From the NCBI RefSeq assembly GCF_008831285.2, contig NC_045143.1, positions 7,759,503 through 7,823,502 on the forward strand: DNA of 64,000 nucleotides, in the 5' to 3' direction. This DNA is from Nymphaea colorata (lineage: Eukaryota > Streptophyta > Magnoliopsida > Nymphaeales > Nymphaeaceae). Position 1 is the stretch's first letter; each line of letters opens with the position of its first letter. Below are positions 44,216-57,034 of the stretch, in pieces. The notes under the pieces are model-generated. The model saw only the letters and a list, made by a program, of their open reading frames with translations, did no database searches and had not been told where the DNA came from. A program made the position numbers and the translations under genes.

Positions 44216-45186
44216 TTCCTGAAATAAGAAAATGGTTTTTTAATGATGCGGTGATAAAGAGGTGCTTTAAGAGAACAATGCTGTTCTGATGAAACGTTCT
44301 CTAAAAATCTTTCTACTGGTTAAGTTTAGCTTTGTGACAAGGGATGTATTTTTTGGGCATTGAATCTTAGTGATCATTCTTCAACCTTCCTAATGATCAG
44401 GAATACAAAGTCCTTGTCTTAAACACATTTACGTCAACTTGTATTGTAAATCATATGCATAGATCCAAAAAACTGCTAATGCTTGCCTGTTACTGCTGAT
44501 GATAAAACTATGGTTTAACTTTTAGTCATAAATAAAATATCTTTCTAAAACAAAACTTGCATTCGACCGGAGCAAGAAATTTCTGACTGAGGGTCAGTAG
44601 TACTTAAAGTTTAGTTTATTTAAGGGGCAGCTACATGTAAATGGAAAAAACAGCCCAGAGCCATCAAATATCAATATAGAAATAAGCAGTCTTGTTGCTT
44701 CTATGTGGGCAACTGCATTCTTGTATTGGAAACCAAAATCTTACCCTATTATGGATCTCAGAACATACCCAAACCTAGAACAACCCTACTGCGTAAAACA
44801 AAGATCATGAAGCCAGATCCAAGTGGACCAAGAATCTGCAACTGATCTGCCCTCCGTGTTCTTCATTTCTCTGGAGTTATATCTCCCATTTCTAGTTGGT
44901 CCTGCTCTATGGACTCGTGCAACTTGATTCCATCTTAGAGTGGATTTGGCATCATTTGATGTGTGACCGAGTTGAAGAATCAGAATATTTTCAGTTGAAG
45001 AATCAGAATATTTTCTCAAAGTTGACAAACTTTAATGATATGCATGGCATCATAACAAAGTCCTTAAACTCGAGAGTAGTCAGCGTCATTTTTCAACTTT
45101 CCACTGTTTCGCAAGAAGCTTTCAGACATCAAATTCCAGTTACATGATCAAGTTTTACTTGGCACCAGTATTTTCTACTCACTCAC

Positions 45187-45189
<3 letters not shown>
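44216..45189. other. Intergenic, no gene seen
   Basis: No coding region or element recognised. Confidence 0.5.
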
Positions 45190-45259
<70 letters not shown>

Positions 45260-45260
45260 G
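45190..45260. repeat. Compound microsatellite (CT)n-(AT)n
   Basis: CT run at 45190-45218 followed by an AT run with one CA interruption. Read on the other strand this is the same (TA)n-(AG)n order as the tracts at 2.8, 3.3 and 6.8 kb. Confidence 0.95.
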
Positions 45261-47815
45261 TTCTGAAGTCAACTGCCACTTGTGAATGGATTCATTTCAT
45301 GTGGAATAATCGACAGTCAATGACAGTTGACAAGCAAACAGGCTGAAGACAGCTTGACAAGATAGTCAATAAGCGGATGCTCCATGAACCGATGTCAGTA
45401 AAGTTACTTACCCACTTGCAAAACACCCAAAGTGGGGTGGCCTCTTCGTAGTTGCTGGCTGACCTTCTGCTAACATTTTTACAACTGATGAATGGTAGAG
45501 GTGAATGGAACAACATGTGGTAAATGCATACCTTTTAGCTTGGCAGTTCCTACATATTGAAGAAAATGGCGGTGCATATTTTATCAAGAAAAAAAGGTAA
45601 TCCCAAAGTGTGGACTGCAAGTTTTCCTTCAATTCAGAAACTTCTATTGCCTTAGAGTTAGATTGGCAAGGAGAACAGTTTGTAATTGTTTTATGAATAT
45701 GACCTAAAGATTTCACACAATGATTTTTAAGGCGTTTCATGAATTTGCTCTAATCTTTGATCTATATTTATGAAACAGTTAAATACCGTTCTATTTGTCA
45801 AATGGAACTGTTGAGAAGTGATACGGGGCCTTGATGAGCATAAGCACACATCTGTTGCACATATATACAGTACACCATGGTTTAAAAACTACTGTTTTGT
45901 GATTGACTCTGGCCTCATTTATGTTACTTAGTCTGGGTCCCTGATGGTGCATTTAGCAAAGATAAAACAGTATCTGTGGAATTGTAGCTAAAGGTCCACT
46001 TGAAAATGAAGACCAATAATTTGGAGCATCGTGAACTGTGAGTCCTTTTACTTTTAGCAATCAGATATATAGGAATCCACATATATTCGGTGTGCTCGAA
46101 TGTGGAACCATCAAATATGAGAGCTCAAGAACTTTTTGAGTTCTTAGACAACATAAGGTCTGACTTAGAGACCTCAGAAATGCCATAAGAAACCAAAATC
46201 GCAGTCGAAGCCCTTTTTCTTTTCCGAAAAGATTCTTTTAACAATGCGTGATGTGAGCCATCTGATCCAATACTATCAGATGAATGATTCTCATATTCTC
46301 ACAATGCAGGTGCCCTGCAATTTTTTAGGATTAACAAAATGGATGAAGGCTCCATTGGGTTCACACAGAGCAGACCAGAAAATGATGCATAAAACATGGC
46401 GGGGTAGAGTACATTGACAAACCGTTAGTCATCCAAGCACTTCTATCGATGACACTTCTGTCAAGCACTTCCTTACCACCAGAAATTTTTATGGACGCAG
46501 CTTTTCTTGTGATGCAGAGCGCACTCTCCGCTAATGGCACATACCTTCCTCGACAAATATATTAAGTGCAGGTCCTATTTGTCTGCCAATTAATGATGTG
46601 TTAAGAGACTAGTAATTCTGAATGTTTCTTTTTATTTATTTATCTTACAATTTAGGAAGAGTCGGATCAAGGATATAGTTAGCCAGATTTCTATAATGTT
46701 GAGAAGGCAACCGTTGGTAGGAAAGGTTAAATCAAAGCAATCAAGCATCGCACTCTCAAAAACAATGGGAGAGTAGAAGAGTTATGTAGCACAGAAGGAA
46801 ATTTCAAAATTTCCATTCTTTTGATGAGTGGTACTTGAATTAAGAACCTAACTGTTCTAAAAAAGACACCGGAACAAAAATATCTGCACTGGTTTTTGGT
46901 TCAGTTGCCTGCATATTTGTTTTTCTGAAGATTTGAAAGAACTATAGGATTTCAACGATTCAACATTTTCCGCACAGTTGTTCTGGTTCACTTGGTTCAT
47001 TTTCCTCCTTGTATCTGCCTGAAGAACTCAATAATTCAAAATGTTCCTATTACAAACATTCGTACTGCGAGCACATAAATCACTAGCTATATACGCCGTA
47101 CTGTTTCCGGCTTCGTCACCAGAAAGCATAAAAAGTGAAAGCTAAAGATTCAGTCCTCAAAAAGGATCTGAATTTTTCCGATGGTGCTCGCTTTCATTTA
47201 CCTACTGAAAAAGTAATGAACCAATGTATTACATTTTTTAATTATTTGCACCGTCAACACAAACTAAAAGCCATTTGGTTCCTTCCTATATTTTTCTTGT
47301 GATTAGATGCTCATTGACTCCACTGGTACCATCGGTTTTCTTTTCCAATTTAGAAATAGCAACAGGGCCCCTATGCCTAAAAGATACTACACTACAGCCT
47401 ATCAGCATGGCCTGTAAGAATTATTCTATTCTGGAAATCAGAGTGCAGCAATAATAGCCATGGATAGTCGAAGAATCTGGATTTCTCCATGTTTCATCAA
47501 TTAGAAGTACATATTTATAGACACAATTAAGCATAAAAATGATTAACTTGGGTGTTCAGGACATATTTGTAGGCTTTCATACTCTCAAATAAAGAAATAT
47601 TTGGAGATTGGTGCAGACGAGTCCATGAACGTCGATTCGTCTCCAAGCCACTGAATTAGATGTGTTTCGTAAGTTTTCTTGTATTAGACATTGCCAAGGA
47701 ACGTCTGTCGCCATGTTGAGCACTCGGACACTAGAATTGGTGAAAATGATAATCTTTGAAGCGTAGCCACAAATATCACTTTGGGGCTTTAAATGCCGAG
47801 GTTTGACATTAGTGT
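45261..47815. other. Intergenic, no gene seen
   Basis: Short open frames only, for example on the minus strand at about 45.3-45.7 and 47.6-47.8 kb. None has a recognisable motif. Confidence 0.5.
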
Positions 47816-47816
47816 T

Positions 47817-48275
47817 GCACAACTGCACAACGAGCCCGAGTCAACTCGGGATTGACTCGAACTCACTCAAAAAAACTAGGCTTATGCTCGACTCGTTTAT
47901 AAACTAGTCGAGTTCGAGCTTACAAATATACTCAAAACGATAAATGAGTCAAGTTCGAGTTTCAAGAACTTGACTCGTTTATACTTGACTCGACTCACAT
48001 CAGTACTTTATATAATATTGCCAAAACTAGTTCACCGAATCACTGACTTTAACTTTAAAGATAGAAACAAATTTTTACAAGTTACATGAGTTAAACTAGT
48101 TACACTAGTTAACACTTGCACGACTTAAATGAGTTAATGCTTACACGAGTTGACACTTAAATGAGTTAAATGAATTGAGTTTGAACTCGATTTTGTATAG
48201 TCGAGTCTAGCTCAAGGTTGCTACAAGGAGCTCGACTCGAGTTTGAGCCGAGCTCGCCGAGCTCGAGCTAAAGGT
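47817..48275 (-). repeat. Dispersed GAGCTCG/GACTCG-rich repeat, copy 2 (inverted)
   Basis: The reverse complement of this block follows copy 1 (5.7-6.2 kb) from end to end: CTCGAGCTC-rich start, TTAACTCAT/GTTAACTCGTG-type middle, the GGCAATATTATATA centre, then CGAGTCAAG/CTTGAACTCGA motifs. One edge is near GTGTTGCACAACTGC. Confidence 0.75.
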
Positions 48276-49226
48276 TAAAGTTGGTTTTGCGTTGAAAAAA
48301 AAAGAGAAAACTTCAGCAAATTTTAAAATAATTTAATGTTTGGACAAGAAAAAGAAAGGCTAAAATATTAAAAAATGAAATGCAAAAAAAAATGAAAATA
48401 AAAATCTGGTAAGTAAAAACTGCTAAAAACACAAAATTAGGAAAAATGAAAAAAAGGAAAAACACGAATAAAATGCATTTTTTAACATTTTAGATGTTTA
48501 AAAAAAAAACGTGTTTTCTTTTTCATGTTGTAGTCAGCCAATCAGTTTTTAACATTTTAGATGCATTTTTTTTAAAAAAATAATAAGTGTTTTATGTGGC
48601 TATGCTTCGTAGATTTTCCTGCATTATTGGCTTTTCCTTTCGCGCTGAGCACGTGAAACTCATTCAAATAATTGATAGGCAGGCTGCTTCCCATAAGATA
48701 TGCACGTCTCTTTCTTATCCTCATTAGATCTTTATGCAGAATCCTCCAAGGCTTTTGCCTGTCCAATGATCAACCACATATTTTTTTCTGGGTAGGCCAA
48801 AGATGAACGTCCCTAGATCCACATATCACACGTTGCCAGGAACTCTCTTGGCGAGGCCGGTAGTACTGTCCGGAATTCGGACCATGGGCATTCAAGATTG
48901 AACGCTTTTTAGTTTTTATGCAGTTCAACATAAGATTATCAGGCTCTGATGGACATAAAAAAGGAGTTCTCTAACTCAAATGCAATTTGGAGTTCCACTA
49001 AGAAATTCTGTAAAACCGAACTAGTTTCTATAAGTCAAAGTTACCATGCATTAGTAAGAACGAACCTCTCACTCACCGGAAAAGTTAACATGCATTAACT
49101 GCCACCTTTGGCCGCCGACGGAACCAAAAGTTCCAGATGGTCGGGTATATAAATGCAATACAAGCGAAGAAAGGGGCAGCACTTCACTAGCAGAAAAAGG
49201 AGCCAAAGTCTCCTGCAAGTCTCTCC
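48276..49226. other. Intergenic, no gene seen
   Basis: A-rich at 48.3-48.6 kb, then unremarkable. No coding region recognised. Confidence 0.5.
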
Positions 49227-49610
49227 AAGGATGTCAATATAGAAAATTTCAATAGAATGTCTGAACGGTTTGTTTCAAAAAAATTCAAGAAAAATTACTA
49301 TCCGACTAAGAAACCCGATCGAATTCGGGTTTAGGAAAAGACATCCAATTGGATTCAGATTTGAATATACATAAATGTTGGATCAAATTAGGATTCAAAT
49401 TTAATTTTAAATAAATATCATAATCTAATTTTCTTCCATTTTGAAAACCGGTCAGATTCAGTTTAAAAATCAGATTCCAAACATATTTGGAATATGAAAT
49501 TGGATTTCAGTTTCATATGACTTTCCTTTATTCATATTTGAATCCAAATTTAAATACATGAATATCTAAAAAAACAGGTATGAATAAATGTATATCTGAT
49601 TCAAATATGA
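49227..49610 (-). mobile_element. GGGATGTCAA-family element, copy 1 (diverged, one end unclear)
   Basis: Begins AAGGATGTCAATATAG and carries the internal motifs of the family (GGATTCAGATTTGAATATAC, TTTTGAAAACCGG, TGAATCCAAATTTAAATAC). The right inverted end is not recognisable. Orientation as the copy at 54.9 kb. Confidence 0.6.
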
Positions 49611-49994
49611 TCCCACTGAATTCCTCAACAAATCCAACAACCACAACCTCATGACGTAGCCAAAGGAATGCCCGCACCTGTAAATTAGCCAGTCAAATGA
49701 ACAATTTTTTCAGGATAGGAGATTAAAAAAAAAAAACGAAACCTTTTATTGACGTTAGAAAATAACCCGTCATTAAAAGCACCTGCCACCAAATGTTAGC
49801 TATATCTTGGCTTGATGGTGTTCATTGACGTAGAAAGCTTTTACATCACTGATGCTATGGTCTTCAGTGACGTAGAAGTGCATTGCATCAGTGATTGGTG
49901 GTCTTTAGTGACACAAAACTTTACAGACACTCGTGGAAGTAACATAAAAGTGCATACTTTTTTTACTCGAACTTGGATATATGCACAAGCTCTT

Positions 49995-52330
49995 GTAAAT
50001 GCCAATTACCCCCAAAATTGAGGTAAGGACCCAACACAAGTGGGCCAAGGGTACACTTGGCCTTTTCTTAAAGGCCGTGCACCTGTGACGAGTCAGAATC
50101 ATCAAAGACTGCAGATTGCACCAAGTTTTGCAAACTTATGAATAGAGGCAATGGAGCCTCTCACGATATATTGAGAAAACGATAGAGAAAATATATTACT
50201 ATGGATGTAGAGCACTCCTCTATCAGTCAAACCATGTAAAACCTTGGTGCCTTCAGTTCTTCTTTATGGTATCAAAGCTCAAGATTTGAGGACTGCAGTA
50301 AGTCATTACACTGTAGATCTTGGTAGACAATAACAGCAATGGCATAACCATGTCTGCTAACATCAATACTTCATTGAATTCACACCAAAATACAGGTCAG
50401 ATCCTTTGGTTCTTCATGCTCCCACAAACTTGAAATATCTTCATTTTGTTAACCTTGCATCCGCTAATCATGTTATTTGGAAATTAATCACAGTTCATCC
50501 CTCTTCTGAAAAGCTATAATTTGATGAGCTTTATGGTAAACACCATTATTTACCTCAATGGATAGACGAAAAAGACATAATAGAAGCCGTAACTCTTGAA
50601 GTTTGACGAATGGAATAGATTGGATCAACTTTTATTAAGTTGGATATTTTCATTTCTTACTGATCTTGTACACAACCAACTAGTAGGATTTTCTGCTTCA
50701 TATTTTGAATGCTCTCAAAAAAAAAAAAAATGCTGCCTGATCGATGGCTTCGATCGAACAACTTAAAAAAGCCAACTTTAAAATTTAATAAAAAGTTCCA
50801 AAACTGTTTTAGGATGTTCGTATAGAGAAGAATCTCTTGCATGCTCATCAATTGGCCAGTCGAGGAAGATGATCTCATTACATATTGTCTGGCTTTTCAA
50901 CTAGCATGTATGAGTCATTTGGCACCCCAAAACACCAAAAGGAGGCCATGTGCCCTATAGAGATGAGGGTTGGGCAGGGTTTTTTGTTTTCTCCCTGGTA
51001 GTGGAAATCCCTGCTCACTTGGAGTATAGGTCCTTTAGAACTTCTCTTACCATTAGACTCGAATCAATCATCGCCGTAGAGGATTTCCTTGCTATACTGC
51101 AACACAACTTGATGAAGTAGACAATTTGTATACAGAAAAGCCTACGACAAACTTTGCATCAAAAAATCAGAGCAAATGCAGTAATCAGTTTTATAATAGC
51201 AGAGTGCATGGTGAACCATAAGATAGAACTAGCAGAAATCAGATATGGTAATGTTATGCATGTGGAAATAACGGTCATATTGCTGCTAATTGTCGTACAA
51301 TTGTCAAGCATGTTAGCAGTCTGGCCATGGAGCATCAAAATGCAAGGTTTACATGTTCTCAAAAGAATGATCAACAGACCGCTATTGAGGCTAATGTATG
51401 ACTCCTTTTCATCTGTAGGGGGATGGTATCCCAACCTCGGCGCCAAACACCATGTGACACCCGATTACTTCAAATATTCTATCTCCTCAACCAAATTACA
51501 ATGAAGGTGATCGAGTTCAAATTAGTAATGGACAAGGTTTGAATATAAAACATGTTGGCACAACAGTTTTTTACTCATTTTGATTTTATGTTTGATATGA
51601 AAAAAAAATTACATGCGCCAACTATTATTAAAATTAATCCTTGAGTTTCACCCACAGCTTTGTTATGTTAAGGATGTCACAACAAGGCACGTTCTTCTTG
51701 CCTAAGAGCTGAGGCATAGCTGGTCCCATGTAAAAGGCATGTAGCTTGTTCGACTCTCATGAATGCTATTCTTTTGGACCGTAAAAAGTGAGATTGCGAA
51801 ACTCAGCCACCCAGGTACCCAGATGCAGAGAGAATGGAGGACCTTTGTTTTGAAGCAGAGAGAATGGAGGACCTGTGTTTTCAATGCAGTGAGCCTGTTC
51901 TATACAAGTTTCATCTTGGAGATCTCAAGCATGAATCAGCCATACTGGTTGGAAAAAGAGCTTCACATTAACAGTGAGACGAACATCTTGGGCACTCTCA
52001 TGGAAACTGTTCAACACATCATCCACATACAATGTCTTCTTGTATTTCTCTACAAATTTGATGGGATATGTGAAGCATGTCACATGGACAAAAGTCATTC
52101 TTTGCCATTTCCTGCTTCAAATCACAAAATAGATGGGCCGTTGGACCTTGCTTTCTTTGATGTGTGGGGTTCTGCCCCTGTGGCGTCTTTACATGATTAC
52201 TTTTATTACACCAACTTTGTAAAGACTTTCATCCATAGGTTTACTTAGCTGTTTGTTATGCAGCACACATAAGAAATTTTAGCTATTGCCAAAAACTTTG
52301 AAGAACTTGTTGGGAGACATTAAAGCCTTT
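49995..52330 (+). pseudogene. Ty1/Copia LTR retrotransposon remnant
   Basis: A probable 5' LTR (about 49995-50265) is followed by TGGTATCAAAGC at 50267, a near match to the primer-binding site for initiator tRNA-Met. Downstream, in broken frames, come gag-like sequence, the zinc knuckle CYACGNNGHIAANCRT at about 51.26 kb, protease-region GWYPNLGAKHHVTPD at about 51.42 kb, and integrase-like sequence at about 52.07-52.25 kb (CHMDKSHSLPFPASNHKIDG, LDLAFFDVWGSAPVAS). Stops and frameshifts are numerous, no reverse transcriptase or second LTR was recognised, and the element is not functional. Confidence 0.82.
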
Positions 52331-54358
52331 CAAAGAGATTGAAGAGGAAAATATGGGCCTCTGTCAGCATATTTGAAGTTTTGGGGAGCTGCCCCATATT
52401 TCTTGCCCTCATACTCGCCAACAAAATGGAAAAGATGAAAGGAAATGCAACTGCACATATACCAATATGAATATGGACATGCATACTATTCACCACAATT
52501 GGCATGAATCGGCAACTAAATTGATTTGATTCAGTCACCGATTCAAGAATGCCTACGTATCAGTTTCAAAATATGATTTTATATTATTTAATTTATTTTT
52601 TATATACTATTTCGTCTTTTTCCAGAAAATGATTTTTAAATATTTCTTGATGATTTACTGTACTGCCGATTGGGTCGGATGAACTGGTAAATTAGCTAGC
52701 GCAAAAGGATCTTCATGACATTGTTGCATACACACAACTTGGACGCGCAATAATACCATTAAATTAGCATTTATGCATATCAGATCCGTTCATGCATATC
52801 TGATCTTCACAGGAAACAAAGTAACCATTTTATTTTTTTTGGAATTTCTAATAACATGCATTTCTGGATCTGGCGGAACTCTTGGCTACATGCTCGACTT
52901 CTGGTGGCAGAGATGACAAAAATGCCCTTAAAAAAAGACAAAAAGGAATCGCCTGATAAGAAAACAAAACGGGGTAAAGAGAGCTGTTTCCCATTTTGCC
53001 CTGGGCAAACCTGTTCGACCTTGAGCACTCTAGGATCTGACAAGAGGAAGTCTTTGATAGACCGCTCGATTAGATCGTATCCGAGCCTCCTATATATATC
53101 CAGTCCTTATACAGACAGGGAGACACTAGTCCGCGTTCTGCAAGAAGGCCACATGATATGTGGATCATCTTTTGTCTACTTGCAAGGGGGCTCCATGGAC
53201 TTACCGCTGTCCTGTTCTTTGGCTGGATTCCGGCCGCTCTTTTTAAATCAACCGCGGAGCCGAGGGGCACTAGTGGCGGAGTTAGAAAAATTGGCTGGAA
53301 GAAAGGCACTCGTTTAAAAATACACACACAATGCCCATTTAAAAACAAAGAAATTTTCAAAAACGGGGGTGCGGCGGCCGGAAGGCCATATGCCCCCACT
53401 CTCTCCAAAAATGTTGGGAAAATAAAATTTTATTGTTATAATTTTGAAAAATTTTCATTTGGCCTTTAGTCCATGTGAAAATTTTGAAAAATATAAGTAA
53501 GCTCCCAAAACAAAATTTCTACCTCCTCCCCTAACCATATGAATGGAACTGTGCAAGCAAATTGTTCTAAGTTATTATATGTATAAGGAAAGCATCAGAG
53601 ATGGATGTATATTTCAAAACTTATAGGAGATCAGAAGCAACAGTTCATAAACTTCTGTGAATTATGAATTCCAATAATGTTTTCTTCTTTTTTTCATGCA
53701 TAGAGATTGAGATTTGCAGAGGCCATCTGTCGCCGGCCGTATGCGTGGAACGACTCATAGAATCTGCGATATCGGACGGCCAAATCCATGGATTCATTTT
53801 CAAAATGTTTGCTTCAATATGGAGGGCATCTCCTTTCGGTTTCTTTAAGCTACAGCCATCAGAGGTTTCCTTTTGTCATTTGATTTCTTGTTCCCTGTTG
53901 GCGCCCAGAGATTTTCACTCCGTCATTTTTTGGCAAATGCATACATGGTTGCCATGCTTTTTGCAATATATGTTTCTAAAAACACCATGTTTTTGTTGGA
54001 AGCATCGTTTCGTAATGTCTAGCGTTTGATTGTTAGATTTAGAAATAATATGCATATTCGCCCTATGCTTTCTCAACAAAAAATGTGGTGTTTCTTGAGC
54101 ATGTGGTACAGGAACCAAGTATTTCAAGAACACAATATCCTTTTTGTATAAGGCTCCCTCTTAAGTACCTCTTTGTATCATTTAGATGGCTCTCAATTGC
54201 TACAAATTTATTCTACTGCTATCAGAGGCAACCCAACTCTTAGTCATTTTAGGAGTCGCGATTCAAATCGATCCCTTGAATGTATGGCCACAATTCCTAG
54301 AGATTTGTCATGCTTTGGCATGTGTAAGTTGGTGATCATATCCTAAGAAGCTCATATT
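52331..54358. other. Intergenic, no gene recognised
   Basis: A 153-codon open frame at 52.86-53.32 kb and others near 53.1-53.5 kb show no recognisable domain. The stretch at about 53.27-53.40 kb (GTGGCGGAGTTAGAAA) resembles hAT-derived debris without clear ends. Confidence 0.45.
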
Positions 54359-54720
54359 TAGGAATGTCAATTATCGAATTTGAATCAGATGTTCACATGT
54401 TCGGATTCAAGTTCTAATGAAGAAAAGTCATATCCAAAATATCAATCTGTTATTTGAATTCACATCTAAATCCAAATCTGAATTTTAAACTGAATCCGGC
54501 TTACTTTCTAAATGAGATGGCATTGGGCATATGATATTTTATTTAAAGTTAAATCCAAATCTTATCAGATATTTATGCATATCTGAATCCAAATATCAAC
54601 CCGAGTTGTCAGTTCTTAAATCTGATTCTAATCTGATTCTTTAATCAGATATCAATTTTTTTTTTCATATCCAATTTTTTCAGAATAGTCTGATCCAAGT
54701 CATATATATTGACATCCCTA
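54359..54720 (+). mobile_element. GGGATGTCAA-family MITE-like element, copy 2 (362 bp)
   Basis: Starts TAGGAATGTCAA and ends TTGACATCCCTA, so the terminal 12 bp are inverted repeats with one mismatch. The interior is rich in (A/G)ATCTGAATCC-type motifs. No coding capacity. Confidence 0.8.
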
Positions 54721-54891
54721 CTTGTACCATGGCAGATGAAGGGCAATCAAATGCCTTACATTGATAATGTCTAACCAATGCTTGTGGGCAATCTACTTAC
54801 ATATTTCTTAACCCAAACATAATCTCGTAATTAATAAACTCATGGTTCATTTTCTTACTTTTGCAAGTAATAAGCTAAGGGAGCTTGTGAG

Positions 54892-55323
54892 TAGGAATGT
54901 CAATATATCTGATTTGAATAGGATATCCGACCAAATCGATCTAAAAAAATCAGATATGAAAAAAAAATTAATATCCGATTAAGAAATCAGACCATATTCT
55001 AATTTAATAAATGGTATCTAATCGGATTCGGATTCAGATATACATAAATATCCAATCAGATTCGGATCAGATTCATTTTTAGACAAATGTCATGTACCTA
55101 ATGCTATTAAATTTTGAAAATTGGCAAAATCCTGTTCAAAATTTGGATTCAGATTCGGATATAAATATAAAAACAGGATTTGGATCAGATTCAGATTGTA
55201 AAATTGGATTTTGGATTCGGATTCAGACATGACTTTTTTTTTTGTTCGAATTCGAATCTGAACATGTAAATATCTGAAAAAGCGGATATGATTAAAGACA
55301 TATCCGATCTGTTGACATCCCTA
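54892..55323 (-). mobile_element. GGGATGTCAA-family MITE-like element, copy 3 (432 bp), with target duplication
   Basis: Starts TAGGAATGTCAA and ends TTGACATCCCTA. It is flanked immediately by TTGTGAG on both sides (54885-54891 and 55324-55330), a 7-bp (possibly degenerate 8-bp) target duplication. Its internal order is the reverse of copy 2, 171 bp to the left. Confidence 0.85.
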
Positions 55324-55330
55324 TTGTGAG

Positions 55331-56383
55331 CGGTCCCATGAACTAATTCGCCTTATATGGACTGACCCAAGATGAGCAACTATGCTGATCTATGCAAAGT
55401 TAAAAAAAAAAATGGCTTACTCATCTTCCAATAATCTTGTGGACATTTCTGAAAAGCAGAAAGGCACAAATCTAACAAGCTATTGTGCCAGGGAACGCTA
55501 TCTGCAACCAAGAATTAGTGATGACATTGCTCTTTCCAATAACCAAAGTGGAGTTGACCGCACCAAAACCATATCCAAGAGGAACAGCAGAAAGATGCTT
55601 GGCTCCAAAAAAGTTTACATATATCAGGCCTTTTGACTATGTCCTTCTAAGTGTCCCCACATCAAAATAATATGTGCGCATTATGTAATGGAGAGTTTAG
55701 GTTGGTGAGCTATGCATATCTCACCACGGCCACAATTTTCTCCATTGGTGTTGGTGGATGATCATGCTTGCTTTTGTACGTATGTTGTGACTTAATCATA
55801 CGGGTACTTTTTCATTTTATATCTTATGTGAAATACAAGTTGTACTAGAGTTCAAATCTATTCAATCAACAAATTAAATTGCAAATTTGTACTAGAGTTC
55901 AAATCTGATTCAATCAGCAAATTAAATTGCAGGTTGGAGTGGACATTGGATAGCTAAACTTAGTATATAGCTAAACTTAGTAAAACACGTATGAATTAGA
56001 AACCTCGTTATATGTGCCATACTACTGCACCATTTTTTGTTCGTCAGTATAATTAATGACTAAAATACCCGTCTCTAGGAATTATACATGTTTATGGTAA
56101 ACAAATGTTTATTTTCCAGGTAAGTAGAAGGATGTGTATTTCATCTTAATGTTTGTTCGGCTGAGAACGGAAACCTCCACCCTTCCCTACATCTGGTGCA
56201 GTACTTACTAGACCTGTTCTTAGTGCCTCCACCTCACAACCGACTATTCTTGAACTTGCAAGAAGACATTATCAACGGAGATTAGTGACCTACCAGTCTT
56301 TACCTTGTCCCACTCTTTACCTTGTCCCTTGTACCAATCTCTTCTGTCAATGTCTTTCTTTTCAATTTGAAAAAAAGAAGGCA
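55331..56383. other. Intergenic, no gene recognised
   Basis: Includes an 84-codon frame at 55.38-55.64 kb without recognisable motifs and a 47-bp tandem duplication at 55841-55932. Confidence 0.45.
55841..55932. repeat. 47-bp tandem duplication
   Basis: Two adjacent units starting TGTACTAGAGTTCAAATCT (55841 and 55888), with only small differences. Confidence 0.9.
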
Positions 56384-56550
56384 AGTGCTAGAGACTGTGA
56401 CTGATTTAGGTACTCCCAAGCTTCAGGTAATCGTATATGCTTATAACATTGCCTTTTTTTCTAATCGAAAAAAAGTGCTAGATACTGTTGAGTCTGTGGC
56501 TGATTTAGCTGTTCCCAAGCTGCAGTAAGTGCATATACTTGTAACATCAG
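56384..56550 (+). repeat. 90-bp diverged tandem duplication with coding-like sequence
   Basis: Units begin AGTGCTAGAGACTGTG (56384) and AGTGCTAGATACTGTTGAG (56474). Both can be read as V-L-(E/D)-T-V ... PKLQ and both are followed by a GTAA or TAAGTG, like an exon end. No protein family recognised. Confidence 0.5.
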
Positions 56551-56952
56551 ATCGGGAATTAATGTTGATCGTTGCAAAAAAAATCCATGAGAAAGAAGAA
56601 CTCGCAAACAAAATTACACAGTTATTTTGATCGTCTTGATTAATTGATGCAATCTTTTGTGGGTTCGCCAAAATCAGGGTGGCCGCCGGTCAATATAATT
56701 TCATTCTTCGGCATGTTATGTAAACATACTCTATAATATGTCATATAACTATATTATATGGCATATGACCAAAGAAAAGAATGGAGAAACTTCACGGGTA
56801 TAGAAATTAAGTTTAAAAAAATGCTACGGAAGTCGGGCTTGTCAGCAAATATGTGCGGCCTGTGAACCGCATGCTGTCATAAGAAGATCCCGTGATCGTA
56901 ACTCCATTATTCTTTTCCTTCTAGAGAGAGAGAAAGAGAGAGAGAGTACAAC

Positions 56953-56960
56953 TTTAAATA
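56953..56960 (+). promoter_or_regulatory. TATA-like box of the pectin methylesterase gene
   Basis: TTTAAATA lies 75-82 bp upstream of the ATG, just after a GA-rich stretch at about 56922-56946. Spacing would allow a leader of about 45-50 nt. Confidence 0.5.
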
Positions 56961-57034
56961 GAGCACCAACAAACTCCCTTCCACCTTTTACCTACACCTT
57001 CAAGCGCTACAAGCTTCTGCCCTCCATAATAATT

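Noticed and set aside
52856..53408. Open frames of 100-150 codons on both strands
   Set aside because: No domain, signal or splice structure was recognisable and overlapping frames on the two strands compete; composition alone explains them.
53265..53410. GTGGCGGAGTTAGAAA block resembling a hAT-type end
   Set aside because: The opposite end and target duplication were not found.
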